Assembly (NCBI RefSeq): GCF_014645735.1
Contig: NZ_BMMH01000020.1
Coordinates: 1 to 64,000, forward strand
Length of the DNA stretch: 64,000 nucleotides
Reading direction: 5' to 3'
DNA from: Nocardia jinanensis
GTDB taxonomy: Bacteria > Actinomycetota > Actinomycetes > Mycobacteriales > Mycobacteriaceae
Below the pieces are notes generated by a model that saw only the letters and a program-made list of their open reading frames with translations, was not told where the DNA came from and did no database searches. Shown here piece by piece: positions 1 through 8,600 of this stretch. Both the position numbers and the translations under genes were made by a program. Numbering within the stretch: position 1 is the stretch's first letter; every line of letters starts with the position of its first letter.

Positions 1-57
1 ACCTTCGAGGAAGTGTGCCCCACGGCTCACTCCCCAAGACTGATTAGGGTTGAGGCC

Positions 58-122
58 GTCTCGCCGTTCAGGCCTCGAAGCGCATGCGCGAAGCGCGAGT
101 CTCGAGGCCTGAACGGCGAGAC
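58..122. repeat. Perfect 21-bp inverted repeat (hairpin)
   Basis: The arms 58-78 and 102-122 are perfect reverse complements of 21 bases around a 23-base loop that contains the self-complementary GCGCATGCGC. The stem is GC-rich and there is no T-run after it, so it may be a factor-independent terminator of the actinobacterial kind for a gene left of the window, or a palindromic repeat element. Confidence 0.75.
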
Positions 123-168
123 TCAGGGCCTCGACCCCCGCGCGCGCCAGCGCGCCGAAAACACAGCA

Positions 169-328
169 CCTTTGCGAGTGAGCCAGCCTCTCGCCTTTGC
201 GAGTGAGCCAGCCTCTCGCCTTTGCGAGTGAGCCAGCCTCTCGCCTTTGCGAGTGAGCCAGCCTCTCGCCTTCGCGAGTGAGCCAGCCTCTCGCCTTCGC
301 GAGTGAGCCAGCCTCTCGCCTTCGCGAG
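169..328. repeat. 25-bp tandem repeat, six copies plus partial
   Basis: Copies begin at 169, 194, 219, 244, 269 and 294, with a 10-base partial copy at 319. Each carries GCGAGTGAGCCAGCCTCTCG. The first four copies read CCTTTGC and the later ones CCTTCGC, so the array has diverged slightly in two blocks. The period is not a multiple of three and the array lies outside genes, so it is a candidate VNTR locus. Confidence 0.9.
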
Positions 329-697
329 CACGCTCACCCCCACCATCGCAAGCAAGCCACTACCGACCTTGATCCGTGGTCTGTTCACTGCTCACGGCGA
401 TCCCCCGCCGATTTGTGAACTGAATCACTGCCCGGTCTCATTCTGTCGACTCGGCTGTCACCTTCACAAACCCGCCATACGCCGTCCGTCGGGCAGGCTC
501 GCACAGTACCGCCACCGCTCCCCACCGGTCGGGGAGTCGACGGCACTCCACAGTCTGGTATTACCCTCGGTGGTCGCGGCCCGGGGCAACCCGCCGGGCC
601 GGGACGCAAACCAGACGGTCAACCCAGTAGTTCTGCGGCCCCGATTCGAGCGGCCGTGAACCCCGCGCACCGCGCGCCGGAACACAGGATGGAATGT

Positions 698-1234
698 ATG
701 TATCGGACCCGAGGCACATTGCTCGGTGTGGTGGCGGCGGTCGCGGCCGCCGGATTGCTCGCCGGCTGCGGCGACGAAGAATCGACCGCGACCAGCACTC
801 CCACGCTGTCGACCCCGGCCGCCGCGCCGTCCGCGAGTTCGGCTCCGGCTTCCCCGGCCGAGAGTCAGGCCCCGGCCCCGGAGGGTGAGGCGCCTGCTCC
901 GGAGCAGCCCGCCGAACCCGAGGCACCGCCCGTGGAGCCGGAGCGTCCCGCCCCGGTGCCGCCGGAGGCGACCGAGTCCGGGCAGCTCGGTGAGAAGGAA
1001 CAGACCTTCGTCGACGAGCTGGGCAAGCAGGGTGTGACCCCTTCGTCGCCGGATATCGCACTGAGTATCGGCAACTACGTCTGCCAGGGCGTGGCCGCCG
1101 GGACCTCCGATGCCGATATGGCGACATTCGTGAACGCGATGGCCGGTTCGGATCCGTCGTTCGACCCGGCGAAGATGCCGGTCGAACAAGCGGGTCAGAT
1201 CTACATCAACACCGCCAAAGCGCACTACTGCTAG
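698..1234 (+). CDS. DUF732 lipoprotein
   Basis: Predicted secreted lipoprotein of 178 residues. The start at 698 gives a textbook signal peptide: two arginines, a hydrophobic stretch, then a lipobox LLAGC with Cys24 as the lipidated residue. AGGA precedes it by eight bases; in-frame starts at 656 and 689 would only lengthen the N-terminus. Residues 25-105 are a Pro/Ala/Glu-rich linker typical of cell-wall-spanning actinobacterial lipoproteins. The C-terminal about 70 residues match DUF732, a small all-helical domain of mycobacteria and relatives with two conserved cysteines (in NYVCQG and at the very C-terminus). Function is unknown. It lies directly upstream of the cutinase-like gene on the same strand with a 9-base gap, so they are probably co-transcribed. 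Confidence 0.85.
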   Translation: MYRTRGTLLGVVAAVAAAGLLAGCGDEESTATSTPTLSTPAAAPSASSAPASPAESQAPAPEGEAPAPEQPAEPEAPPVEPERPAPVPPEATESGQLGEKEQTFVDELGKQGVTPSSPDIALSIGNYVCQGVAAGTSDADMATFVNAMAGSDPSFDPAKMPVEQAGQIYINTAKAHYC

Positions 1235-1243
1235 TGGTTGCCG

Positions 1244-2230
1244 ATGAGTAGGGGACGTACCGGGCGCCGTCGGCCCGGAGGTTGTCTGACCGCGCTCGCG
1301 GTGGGAGTCGTCGGGCTCGTCATCGTGATTGTGCTCTGGTATCTGCTGGCCGGTTGTCTGCGGGAGCCCGGGCCCGGCCCGGGTCCCGAGCCGGGGCCGG
1401 GCGAGCCGACCAGCCAGCCCGCGAGCTGCCCGGATGTGCAGATGATCTCGGTGCCGGGTACCTGGGAGTCCAACAGTGACGACGATCCGCACAATCCGGT
1501 GGCCAATCCGGCCTCGCTGATGCTCAATGTGAGCAATCCGGTTCAGGAACAGTTCCCGGCCGGGCGGGTCGATGTCTACACCGTCCCCTACATCGCGCAG
1601 TTCTCGAATCCGGTGGCGTTCCCGCCGGACGGTCAGGCCTCCTACAACGTGAGCCGCACCGAGGGCATGCGACGGACCTTCGATTTCCTGACCCAGCGTC
1701 ATCAGGAGTGCCCGCTCACCACCTATGTGCTGGCCGGGTTCTCGCAGGGCGCGGTCATCGTCGGAGATATCGCCGAGCAGATCGGCAAGGGTAACGGCCC
1801 GGTGCCCGCGGACCGGGTGCTCGGGGTCACGTTGATCGCCGACGGCCGGCGGTCCGGTGAGACCGGCGAAGGTCAGCCGATCCAGGTAGGCACCCCGCCG
1901 CCCGGGGTGGGCGCGGAGGTGGCGCTGGCCGGTCTGACCGTGCCCGGGATAACCATGACGGGTGCCCGCAAGGAAGGGTTCGGGGAATTGGCCGACCGGG
2001 TGTACACGATCTGCGCTCCCGGCGATCTGATCTGCGACGCGCCTCGCAACGCGCTGACTCCGGCCAATATCCTCGGCAGTGTCGGCACCCTGGCCCAGGC
2101 GGTGGGTAACCCTGTGCACAGCCTCTACCACAACTTCGTGGTGGATCCCGACGGCACAACCGCCACCCAGTGGGCGGCCGACTGGGCGGTCGGTCTGGTC
2201 GGTAGCGCGCCGACGCCGCCGCACTCGTGA
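1244..2230 (+). CDS. Cutinase-family envelope lipase (Rv3802-like)
   Basis: Serine esterase of the cutinase family, 328 residues, anchored or exported by an N-terminal hydrophobic helix (about residues 20-40) followed by a Pro/Gly-rich linker. The alpha/beta-hydrolase nucleophile is Ser167 in GFSQG; a likely acid Asp is in the GDLICD segment and the His in NPVHSLYHNF, the usual cutinase order. In M. tuberculosis the Rv3802 homologue, a phospholipase/thioesterase implicated in mycolate metabolism, sits next to fadD32-pks13-accD4. The same neighbourhood here, interrupted by one oxidoreductase, supports orthology. ATG 1244 is preferred over TTG 1238. Confidence 0.88.
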   Translation: MSRGRTGRRRPGGCLTALAVGVVGLVIVIVLWYLLAGCLREPGPGPGPEPGPGEPTSQPASCPDVQMISVPGTWESNSDDDPHNPVANPASLMLNVSNPVQEQFPAGRVDVYTVPYIAQFSNPVAFPPDGQASYNVSRTEGMRRTFDFLTQRHQECPLTTYVLAGFSQGAVIVGDIAEQIGKGNGPVPADRVLGVTLIADGRRSGETGEGQPIQVGTPPPGVGAEVALAGLTVPGITMTGARKEGFGELADRVYTICAPGDLICDAPRNALTPANILGSVGTLAQAVGNPVHSLYHNFVVDPDGTTATQWAADWAVGLVGSAPTPPHS

Positions 2231-2401
2231 TCCGCGGATACCGGGGCGGGCGGCGGCGTGTCGGCCGTCTTGTGACAATTCACCGCCCTCAGCGTGTTCC
2301 CCGGCGCCCGGCAGGCTGTAAAGTGCGCTGGTGATCGCGCATCCAGCGGCCCTGCGCCGGCCCGGGGTGCGCAGACTTCCGATATCCAGGAGCATGAGTT
2401 C

Positions 2402-3421
2402 ATGACAGAAGCCGCCGTACCGGTGGATGAGTTGAGCGCGCTGGGCACTCCGCTGCGTAGGTTCCGCTTCGCGGCCGCGGGTGAGGGAAACAAGCAGGAG
2501 GGCGGCGCCCGCAAGTTCATCCAGACGGCGCAGCAGGCCGAAGAGTACGGCTACGACACCTTCGTGGTGCCCGACCATCTCGGTGACCAGATCGGTCCGA
2601 TCGCCGCTCTCGGTGCGCTGACCCAGGCCACCGACCGGATTCGGCTCGGTACGTCGGTACTGGCCAACGGTTTCCGGCATCCGGTGGTGCTGGCCAAGGA
2701 TCTGGCCACCATCGATGTGCTGTCCAAGGGCCGGCTCGAGGTGGGCATCGGAGCGGGCTGGAAGGCCGACGAGTTCGAGGCCGCCGGGCTGGACTACGAC
2801 CGCCCGGGCGTGCGCCTGGCCAAGCTCGACGAGACGCTGACCATTCTCGATACGCTGCTGCGCGGCCAGGAGTGCACCTTCGAGGGCAAGTACTACCAGG
2901 TACACGGTGTCAAGGGGACGCCACGCCCGCGGCAGGGCCCGCGGCCGCCGCTGTGTACCGGAGGCGGCGGGCCCCGGATGCTGAAGCTCGCGGCGAAACA
3001 CGCCGACATCATCTCCATCGTTCCGGTCACCACCTCGAACGGTAAGGGTCTGCTCTCGGGTATCACCCTCGAGAAGACGATCGAGAAGGTCGAGCTGATC
3101 AAGGAGGCCGCCGGGGACCGGTTCGATCAGATCGAGCTGAACTGGGCGATCACGGCCATCGTCATCACCGACGACCGGGAGAAGACCGCCGAGATGGCGT
3201 TGTCCGCCATCGAACGCGGACTGCACCCGGACCTCGAGGTGGATGTCCGGCTCTCCGTCGAGGAGATCTTGAACTCGCCTTATGTGGCGATCGGCACGTT
3301 CGAGGAGATCGCCGACCAGATGCGACGTGTGCGGCAGCTCACCGGATTGTCCTACGTGGGCATATTCCCCACTCAGATGGACGCATTCGCTCCGGTGATT
3401 CCCTTGCTCCGGGAGGAGTGA
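2402..3421 (+). CDS. LLM-class F420-dependent oxidoreductase
   Basis: Bacterial luciferase-like (TIM-barrel) monooxygenase/reductase of the F420-using subgroup, about 339 residues. Recognisable blocks are the N-terminal AEEYGYDTFVVPDH, RIRLGTSVLANGFRHPV, LSKGRLEVGIGAGW and the later PPLCTGGGGPRML. The sequence resembles the MSMEG_2516-type subfamily (TIGR03621) as I remember it; substrate unknown. The ATG at 2402 is chosen because the open frame upstream looks non-coding. It lies between the cutinase-like gene and fadD32, where M. tuberculosis has no such gene, so either it was inserted here or it was lost there. Whether it acts on mycolate precursors cannot be told from sequence. Confidence 0.85.
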   Translation: MTEAAVPVDELSALGTPLRRFRFAAAGEGNKQEGGARKFIQTAQQAEEYGYDTFVVPDHLGDQIGPIAALGALTQATDRIRLGTSVLANGFRHPVVLAKDLATIDVLSKGRLEVGIGAGWKADEFEAAGLDYDRPGVRLAKLDETLTILDTLLRGQECTFEGKYYQVHGVKGTPRPRQGPRPPLCTGGGGPRMLKLAAKHADIISIVPVTTSNGKGLLSGITLEKTIEKVELIKEAAGDRFDQIELNWAITAIVITDDREKTAEMALSAIERGLHPDLEVDVRLSVEEILNSPYVAIGTFEEIADQMRRVRQLTGLSYVGIFPTQMDAFAPVIPLLREE

Positions 3422-3608
3422 GAAGCTCGTCTCTGTAACATGTCTCTGGTTTGAGAACATCTAGCCGATAGCGGTCACCGCGCAGACCGCACCCAAAACC
3501 CGCAGGGTCGGTTCTCGAATGGAGAGCACCCGCGGCGAAAGCGAGTCGGGGCCACACAGTAAATAGCGGCTATCGTGCCGTTGCCGCGTGCGCCTCGGAG
3601 GAGAAGGA

Positions 3609-5519
3609 ATGGACGAGACTTTCGACGACTACCTGGACGAGAACGGGAACATCACAATTCCCGATGATCGCACCCTGGTCGACCACGTCGAGAAGCACAC
3701 CCGCAACGACGCGAACACTCTGGCGTACCGCTACATCGACTACTCGCGCGAGCGCGATGGTGAGGTACACGAGCTGACGTGGCAACAGTTCGGGGTCCGG
3801 CTGCGCGCGGTGGCCGGTCGCCTGCAGCAGGTCACCAAGCCCGGTGACCGCGTGGCGGTGCTCGCGCCGCAGGGACTCGACTATGTGATCTCTTTCTTTG
3901 CCGCGATCTACGCGGGCACGATCGCGGTGCCGTTGTTCGATCCCGACGAGCCGGGTCATACCGACCGGCTACACGCGGTGCTCGGCGACTGCAAACCGTC
4001 GGCCATCCTCACCGCCAGTTCGGCGGCTGCCGGGGTACGCCAGTTCTTCCGTTCGCTGCCCGCCGCGCAGCGGCCGCGCATCATCGCCGTGGACGCGATT
4101 CCGGACAGTGTCGGCGACAGTTGGGTGCGCCCGGATATCGCGGTGGACGATATCGCCTACCTGCAGTACACCTCGGGTTCCACCCGGACCCCCGCGGGTG
4201 TGGAGATCACCCACCGCGCAGTGGGCACCAATCTGCTGCAGATGGTCGACGCCATCAATCTCGACTGGAACTCCCGCGGTGTCACCTGGCTGCCGCTGTT
4301 CCACGATATGGGCCTGCTGACCGTGATCCTGCCGGCCGTGGGCGGCAAGTTCATCACCATCATGTCGCCGGCGTCGTTCGTGCGGCGCCCGTACCGGTGG
4401 ATCAAGGAGCTGGCCGCGGCGTCCGACGGCGCGGGCACCTTCGCCGCCGCCCCGAACTTCGCCTTCGAGCACGCGGCCGTGCGCGGTCTGCCCAAGAACG
4501 GCGAAACGCTGGATCTGTCCAATGTGATCGGCCTGATCAACGGCAGTGAACCGGTGACCACCTCGTCGATGAAGAAGTTCAACGACGCGTTCGCGCCCTA
4601 CGGACTGCCCAAGACGGCCATCAAACCGTGCTACGGCATGGCCGAGGCCACGCTGTTCGTCTCGGCGACCAAGGCCGAGGACGAGGCCAAGGTCACCTAT
4701 GTGGACCGCAACGAGCTCAACGCCGGGCGTATGGTTCGGGTCGAACAGGGCACCGATAACGCGATCGCCCAGGTGAGCTGCGGTTATGTGGCCAAATCCC
4801 AGTGGGCGGCGATCGTCGATCCGGAATCGGTCGACGGTGACGCCCGGGAGCAGCCCGACGGCCACGTGGGTGAGATCTGGTTGCACGGCAAGAATATGGG
4901 CATCGGGTACTGGGGCCGGGAGGCCGAGACCGAGGCGACCTTCCGGAACAAGGTCGTCATCCCGCTGGCCGAGGACAGCCACGCCGAGGGCACCGCGCCC
5001 GACGCCCACTGGATGCGCACCGGCGACTACGGGGTCTACTTCGACGGCGAGCTCTACATCACCGGCCGGGTCAAGGATCTGGTGATCGTCGACGGGCGTA
5101 ACCATTACCCGCAGGACCTGGAGTTCTCCGCGCAGGAGGCCAGCAACGCGCTGCGCCCCGGGTTCGTGGCGGCGTTCTCGGTACCGGCCAATCAGTTGCC
5201 GTCCGAGGTGTTCGCGCAGGGCAGCCATTCGGGCCTGAAATTCGACGCCGACGACGCCTCCGAGCAGCTGGTGGTCGTGGCGGAGCGTGGCCCGGGCGCC
5301 GGTAAGGCCGATCCGCTGCCGATCGCCGACGCGGTGCGGGCCTCGATCTCGCAGCGCCACGGTGTGACGGTACGAGATCTGCTGCTGGTGCCGGCGGGTT
5401 CGATCCCGCGTACGTCCAGCGGCAAGATCGCCCGGCGCGCGTGCAAGTCCGCATACGTCGAGGGCACCCTGCGGGGCGGCTACACCCAGCAGGCATTCCC
5501 GGACGCGCCCGAGGAATAA
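3609..5519 (+). CDS. fadD32: Long-chain fatty acyl-AMP ligase FadD32
   Basis: Fatty acyl-AMP ligase (FAAL) of 636 residues that activates the meromycolic chain as acyl-adenylate and loads it on the N-terminal ACP of Pks13. Adenylate-forming motifs visible are YTSGSTRTPAG (P-loop-like A3), GLINGSEPV, the YGMAEATL motif (A5), the TGDYG motif (A7) and the hinge VKDLVIVDGRNHYPQD (A8). The C-terminal SSGKIARRA carries the catalytic Lys of motif A10. Length and motifs fit the family. The start at 3609 follows GGAGAAGGA. Directly upstream of pks13, as in all mycolate producers, separated by a 112-base gap with a small inverted repeat. Confidence 0.96.
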   Translation: MDETFDDYLDENGNITIPDDRTLVDHVEKHTRNDANTLAYRYIDYSRERDGEVHELTWQQFGVRLRAVAGRLQQVTKPGDRVAVLAPQGLDYVISFFAAIYAGTIAVPLFDPDEPGHTDRLHAVLGDCKPSAILTASSAAAGVRQFFRSLPAAQRPRIIAVDAIPDSVGDSWVRPDIAVDDIAYLQYTSGSTRTPAGVEITHRAVGTNLLQMVDAINLDWNSRGVTWLPLFHDMGLLTVILPAVGGKFITIMSPASFVRRPYRWIKELAAASDGAGTFAAAPNFAFEHAAVRGLPKNGETLDLSNVIGLINGSEPVTTSSMKKFNDAFAPYGLPKTAIKPCYGMAEATLFVSATKAEDEAKVTYVDRNELNAGRMVRVEQGTDNAIAQVSCGYVAKSQWAAIVDPESVDGDAREQPDGHVGEIWLHGKNMGIGYWGREAETEATFRNKVVIPLAEDSHAEGTAPDAHWMRTGDYGVYFDGELYITGRVKDLVIVDGRNHYPQDLEFSAQEASNALRPGFVAAFSVPANQLPSEVFAQGSHSGLKFDADDASEQLVVVAERGPGAGKADPLPIADAVRASISQRHGVTVRDLLLVPAGSIPRTSSGKIARRACKSAYVEGTLRGGYTQQAFPDAPEE

Positions 5520-5520
5520 G

Positions 5521-5599
5521 CCGGCAACGAGCCGGGTCGCGACTCGAGTGAGCGAAGCGAAGCGCCCATCCACCACAGCGATGCGCAGGCTGTTGCCGG
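5521..5599. repeat. Inverted repeat between fadD32 and pks13
   Basis: CCGGCAAC at 5521-5528 pairs with GTTGCCGG at 5592-5599. Between them is GACTCGAGTGAGCGAAGCG, a motif related to other GAGTGAGC/AGCGAAGC repeats in the window. It could be a weak processing or attenuation hairpin within the operon, or only a repeat relic. Confidence 0.45.
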
Positions 5600-5631
5600 G
5601 CACCGCGTACAGACAGGTAGCTTGAGGACTG

Positions 5632-8600
5632 ATGGCTGATAACGAGGGCATGTCGCCGGAGACGACCGAGAACCTTCCCGCCGCCGAGGAGGATCGCGCC
5701 GCCGGGACCGGCGACGTGCCCTCGTCCGGCGATACGGCACCGGGTGCCGAGCTCTCGGTCGCCGAACTGCGGGAATGGCTGCGGCGCTGGGTCGCCGATG
5801 CCACCGGGCAGTCGGTCGACAAGATCACCGTGGACCGTCCGATGGAGGAGTTCGGCCTGGCCTCCCGGGATGCGCTGGCACTCGGCGGTGAGATCGAGGA
5901 ACTCACCGGGGTGGTGCTGAACGCGACTGTGGTCTGGCAGCATCCGACGATCGCCTCGCTGGCCGATGTCATCGTCAACGGCCCGCCGGAGGTCACGCTC
6001 GAGGCGCTCGACGATCAGTTCTACACCGCCGGATACGTGCCCGGCGACGCGCACGATATCGCCATCGTGGGTCTGTCGACCCGGCTGCCGGGCGCGGGAA
6101 ACACCCCGGAATCGACCTGGGAATTCCTGATCAACGGTGGTGACGCCATCCGCGACCTGCCCGAGGGCCGGTGGGCGGAGTTCCTGAGCGAACCGCAGGT
6201 GGCGGCCGAGGTCGCCGCGGGCAATGTCCGCGGCGGCTATCTCGACCAGCGGGTCGTCACCGACTTCGACGCCGAGTTCTTCGCCATGTCACCGATCGAG
6301 GTCGAGCGGATCGATCCGCAACAGCGGCTGGTGATGGAACTGACCTGGGAGGCGCTCGAGCACGCGCGGATCCCGGCCAGTGAGCTGCGCGGGGAATCGG
6401 TCGGTGTCTATATCGGCACCTCGACCAACGATTTCCAGCTGATCGCCGCCATGAGCCTGGGCGAGACCGATCCGAACGTGCCGGCATCGGCCGAGGCCTA
6501 CAAGATCATGGGCAGCGCGAGCAGCATCATCGCCAACCGCGTGTCCTATTTCTATGATTTCCGCGGTCCGTCGCTCGCCGTGGACACCGCGTGCTCGTCC
6601 ACCCTGGTGGCGGTGCACCAGGCGGTGCAGGCACTGCGTGCCGGTGATGCCGACGTGGCGTTGGCCGGTGGCGTCAACATGCTGCTGATTCCGATGACCA
6701 CGCTCGGATTCGACAGCATCGGTGCGGTGGCGAAGGACGGCCGCATCAAGGCGTTCTCCGCCGATGCCGACGGGATGGTGCGTTCCGAGGGCGCCGGGCT
6801 GGTGGTCCTCAAACGGCTCGCCGACGCCGAACACGACGGCGACAACATTCTCGCGGTGATCAAGGGCTCCGCGGTGAACAGCGACGGCCGGTCCAACGGC
6901 CTGGTCGCCCCGAACCCCGATGCCCAGGCCGATGTGCTGCGCCGCGCCTACCGCGACGCCGGGATCGTCCCGTCCACCGTCGACTACATCGAGGCGCACG
7001 GCACCGGAACCCTCATCGGCGACCCGATCGAGGCCGATGCCCTGGGCCGGGTGGTCGGCGCCGGTCGCGCGGCCGACGCCCCGGCTCTGCTGGGGTCGGC
7101 GAAGACCAATTTCGGGCATCTGGAATCCGGTGCGGGCGCGGCGAGCCTGGCCAAGGTGCTGCTGGCGTTCCAGCACGATGTGCTGCCCGCCAATATCAAC
7201 TACGCGGGCCCGAATCCCTACATCCCGTTCGAGCAGGCCCGGCTGAAGGTCGTCGACGAGCCGACTCCGTTCCCGCGCTACAGCGGTACCGCGACGGTCG
7301 GTATCTCCGGTTTCGGCTTCGGTGGGACCAATGCGCATGTGGTCGTTCAGGAGTACGTACCCGCCGCGCCGGTGGCTGTCTCCGAACCGTTCCTGCCCGA
7401 TGCGGACAGCGACACGCTGGAGGTGGCGAGCACCGATGTGGTCGCCGAGGCCGAGGCGGTCGCCGCCGACGCCGCCCCCGAACCCGAATGGTCGGCCGAC
7501 CGTGCCGAGCCGCTGCCGGTGATCCTGGCCGTTTCCGCCTATCTGCCCTCGCGCCGCCGCCGTGCCGCCGCGGATCTGGCCGACTGGCTGGAAACCGAAG
7601 CCGGACAGCGGACTCCGCTTGCGGATGTGGCCCGGTCGCTGGCCAAGCGCAGCCATTGGCGTTCGCGCGGTGTGGTGCTGGCCAAGGATCACACCGAGGC
7701 GGTGGCCGGTTTGCGGGCGATCGCCGCGGGTAAACCGGGGCAGGGCGTCTTCACCGCCGATTCTCCGGCCGCACAGGGACCCATGTGGGTCATGGCCGGT
7801 TTCGGCGCCCAGCACCGCAAGATGGGCAAACAGCTCTACCAGGAGAACTCGATCTTCCGGCGCACCGTCGACGAGGTCGACGAACTGGTGCAGGACGAGT
7901 CCGGCTACTCGGTGCGCGAGATGATCCTCGACGACGCCCAGGACTACGACGTGGGCACCTCCCAGGTCGGTATCTTCACCGTCCAGCTCGGCCTCGCCGC
8001 GCTGTTGCGCGCGCACGGTGCCGAACCCGCCGCCGTGGTCGGGCACTCCATGGGCGAGGTGGCCGGTGCCTACATCTGCGGCGGTCTCCCGCTGGAAGAT
8101 GCCGTGCGCACCATCTGCGCGCGGTCGCGGCTGATGGGCGAGGGCGAGCAGATGCTCTCCGACGCCGATGTGCGGAATATGGCACTGGTCGAGATGAGCG
8201 CCGACGAGGTCGCCGCGCTGCTGCCGGAATTCCCCGATGTCGAGGTCGCGGTGTACGCGGCGCCGACCAACACGGTGATCGGCGGTCCGGTGGACCAGGT
8301 CTCGGTGATCGTCGGCCGGGTGGAGGCCGCGGGCAAATTCGCTCGTGTCCTGCAGACCAAGGGCGCCGGGCACACCTCGCAGATGGACCCGCTGCTGGGC
8401 GAACTCGCCGCCGAACTGGCCGGGATCGAACCGACGAAATTGAAGGTCGGCCTGTACTCGACAGTCGACAAGGAGCAGTACTACGCGCCCGGGCACGACC
8501 CGGTACACAACGAGGACTACTGGGTGAAGAACATGCGGCACAGCGTGTACTTCACCAACGCGGTGAAACTCGCGGTCGATTCCGGGATCACCACGTTCCT

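Larger units (their letters stand above)
1..697. other. Non-coding, repeat-rich left end
   Basis: I see no convincing gene on either strand here. Open frames that cross it run through simple repeats and lack family-like sequence. It holds a strong inverted repeat (58-122), a six-copy 25-bp tandem repeat (169-328) and about 370 bases of ordinary GC-rich intergenic DNA that presumably carries the promoter of the lipoprotein gene at 698. The upstream gene lies outside the window. Confidence 0.6.

Noticed and set aside
16..328. CRISPR-like array
   Set aside because: The 25-bp units are contiguous without spacers, so it is a tandem repeat and not a CRISPR.
464..3460. 998-codon minus-strand frame across the first genes
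   Set aside because: It is antisense to three clearly coded genes, and its sequence is Arg/Gly/His-rich shadow translation without domains.
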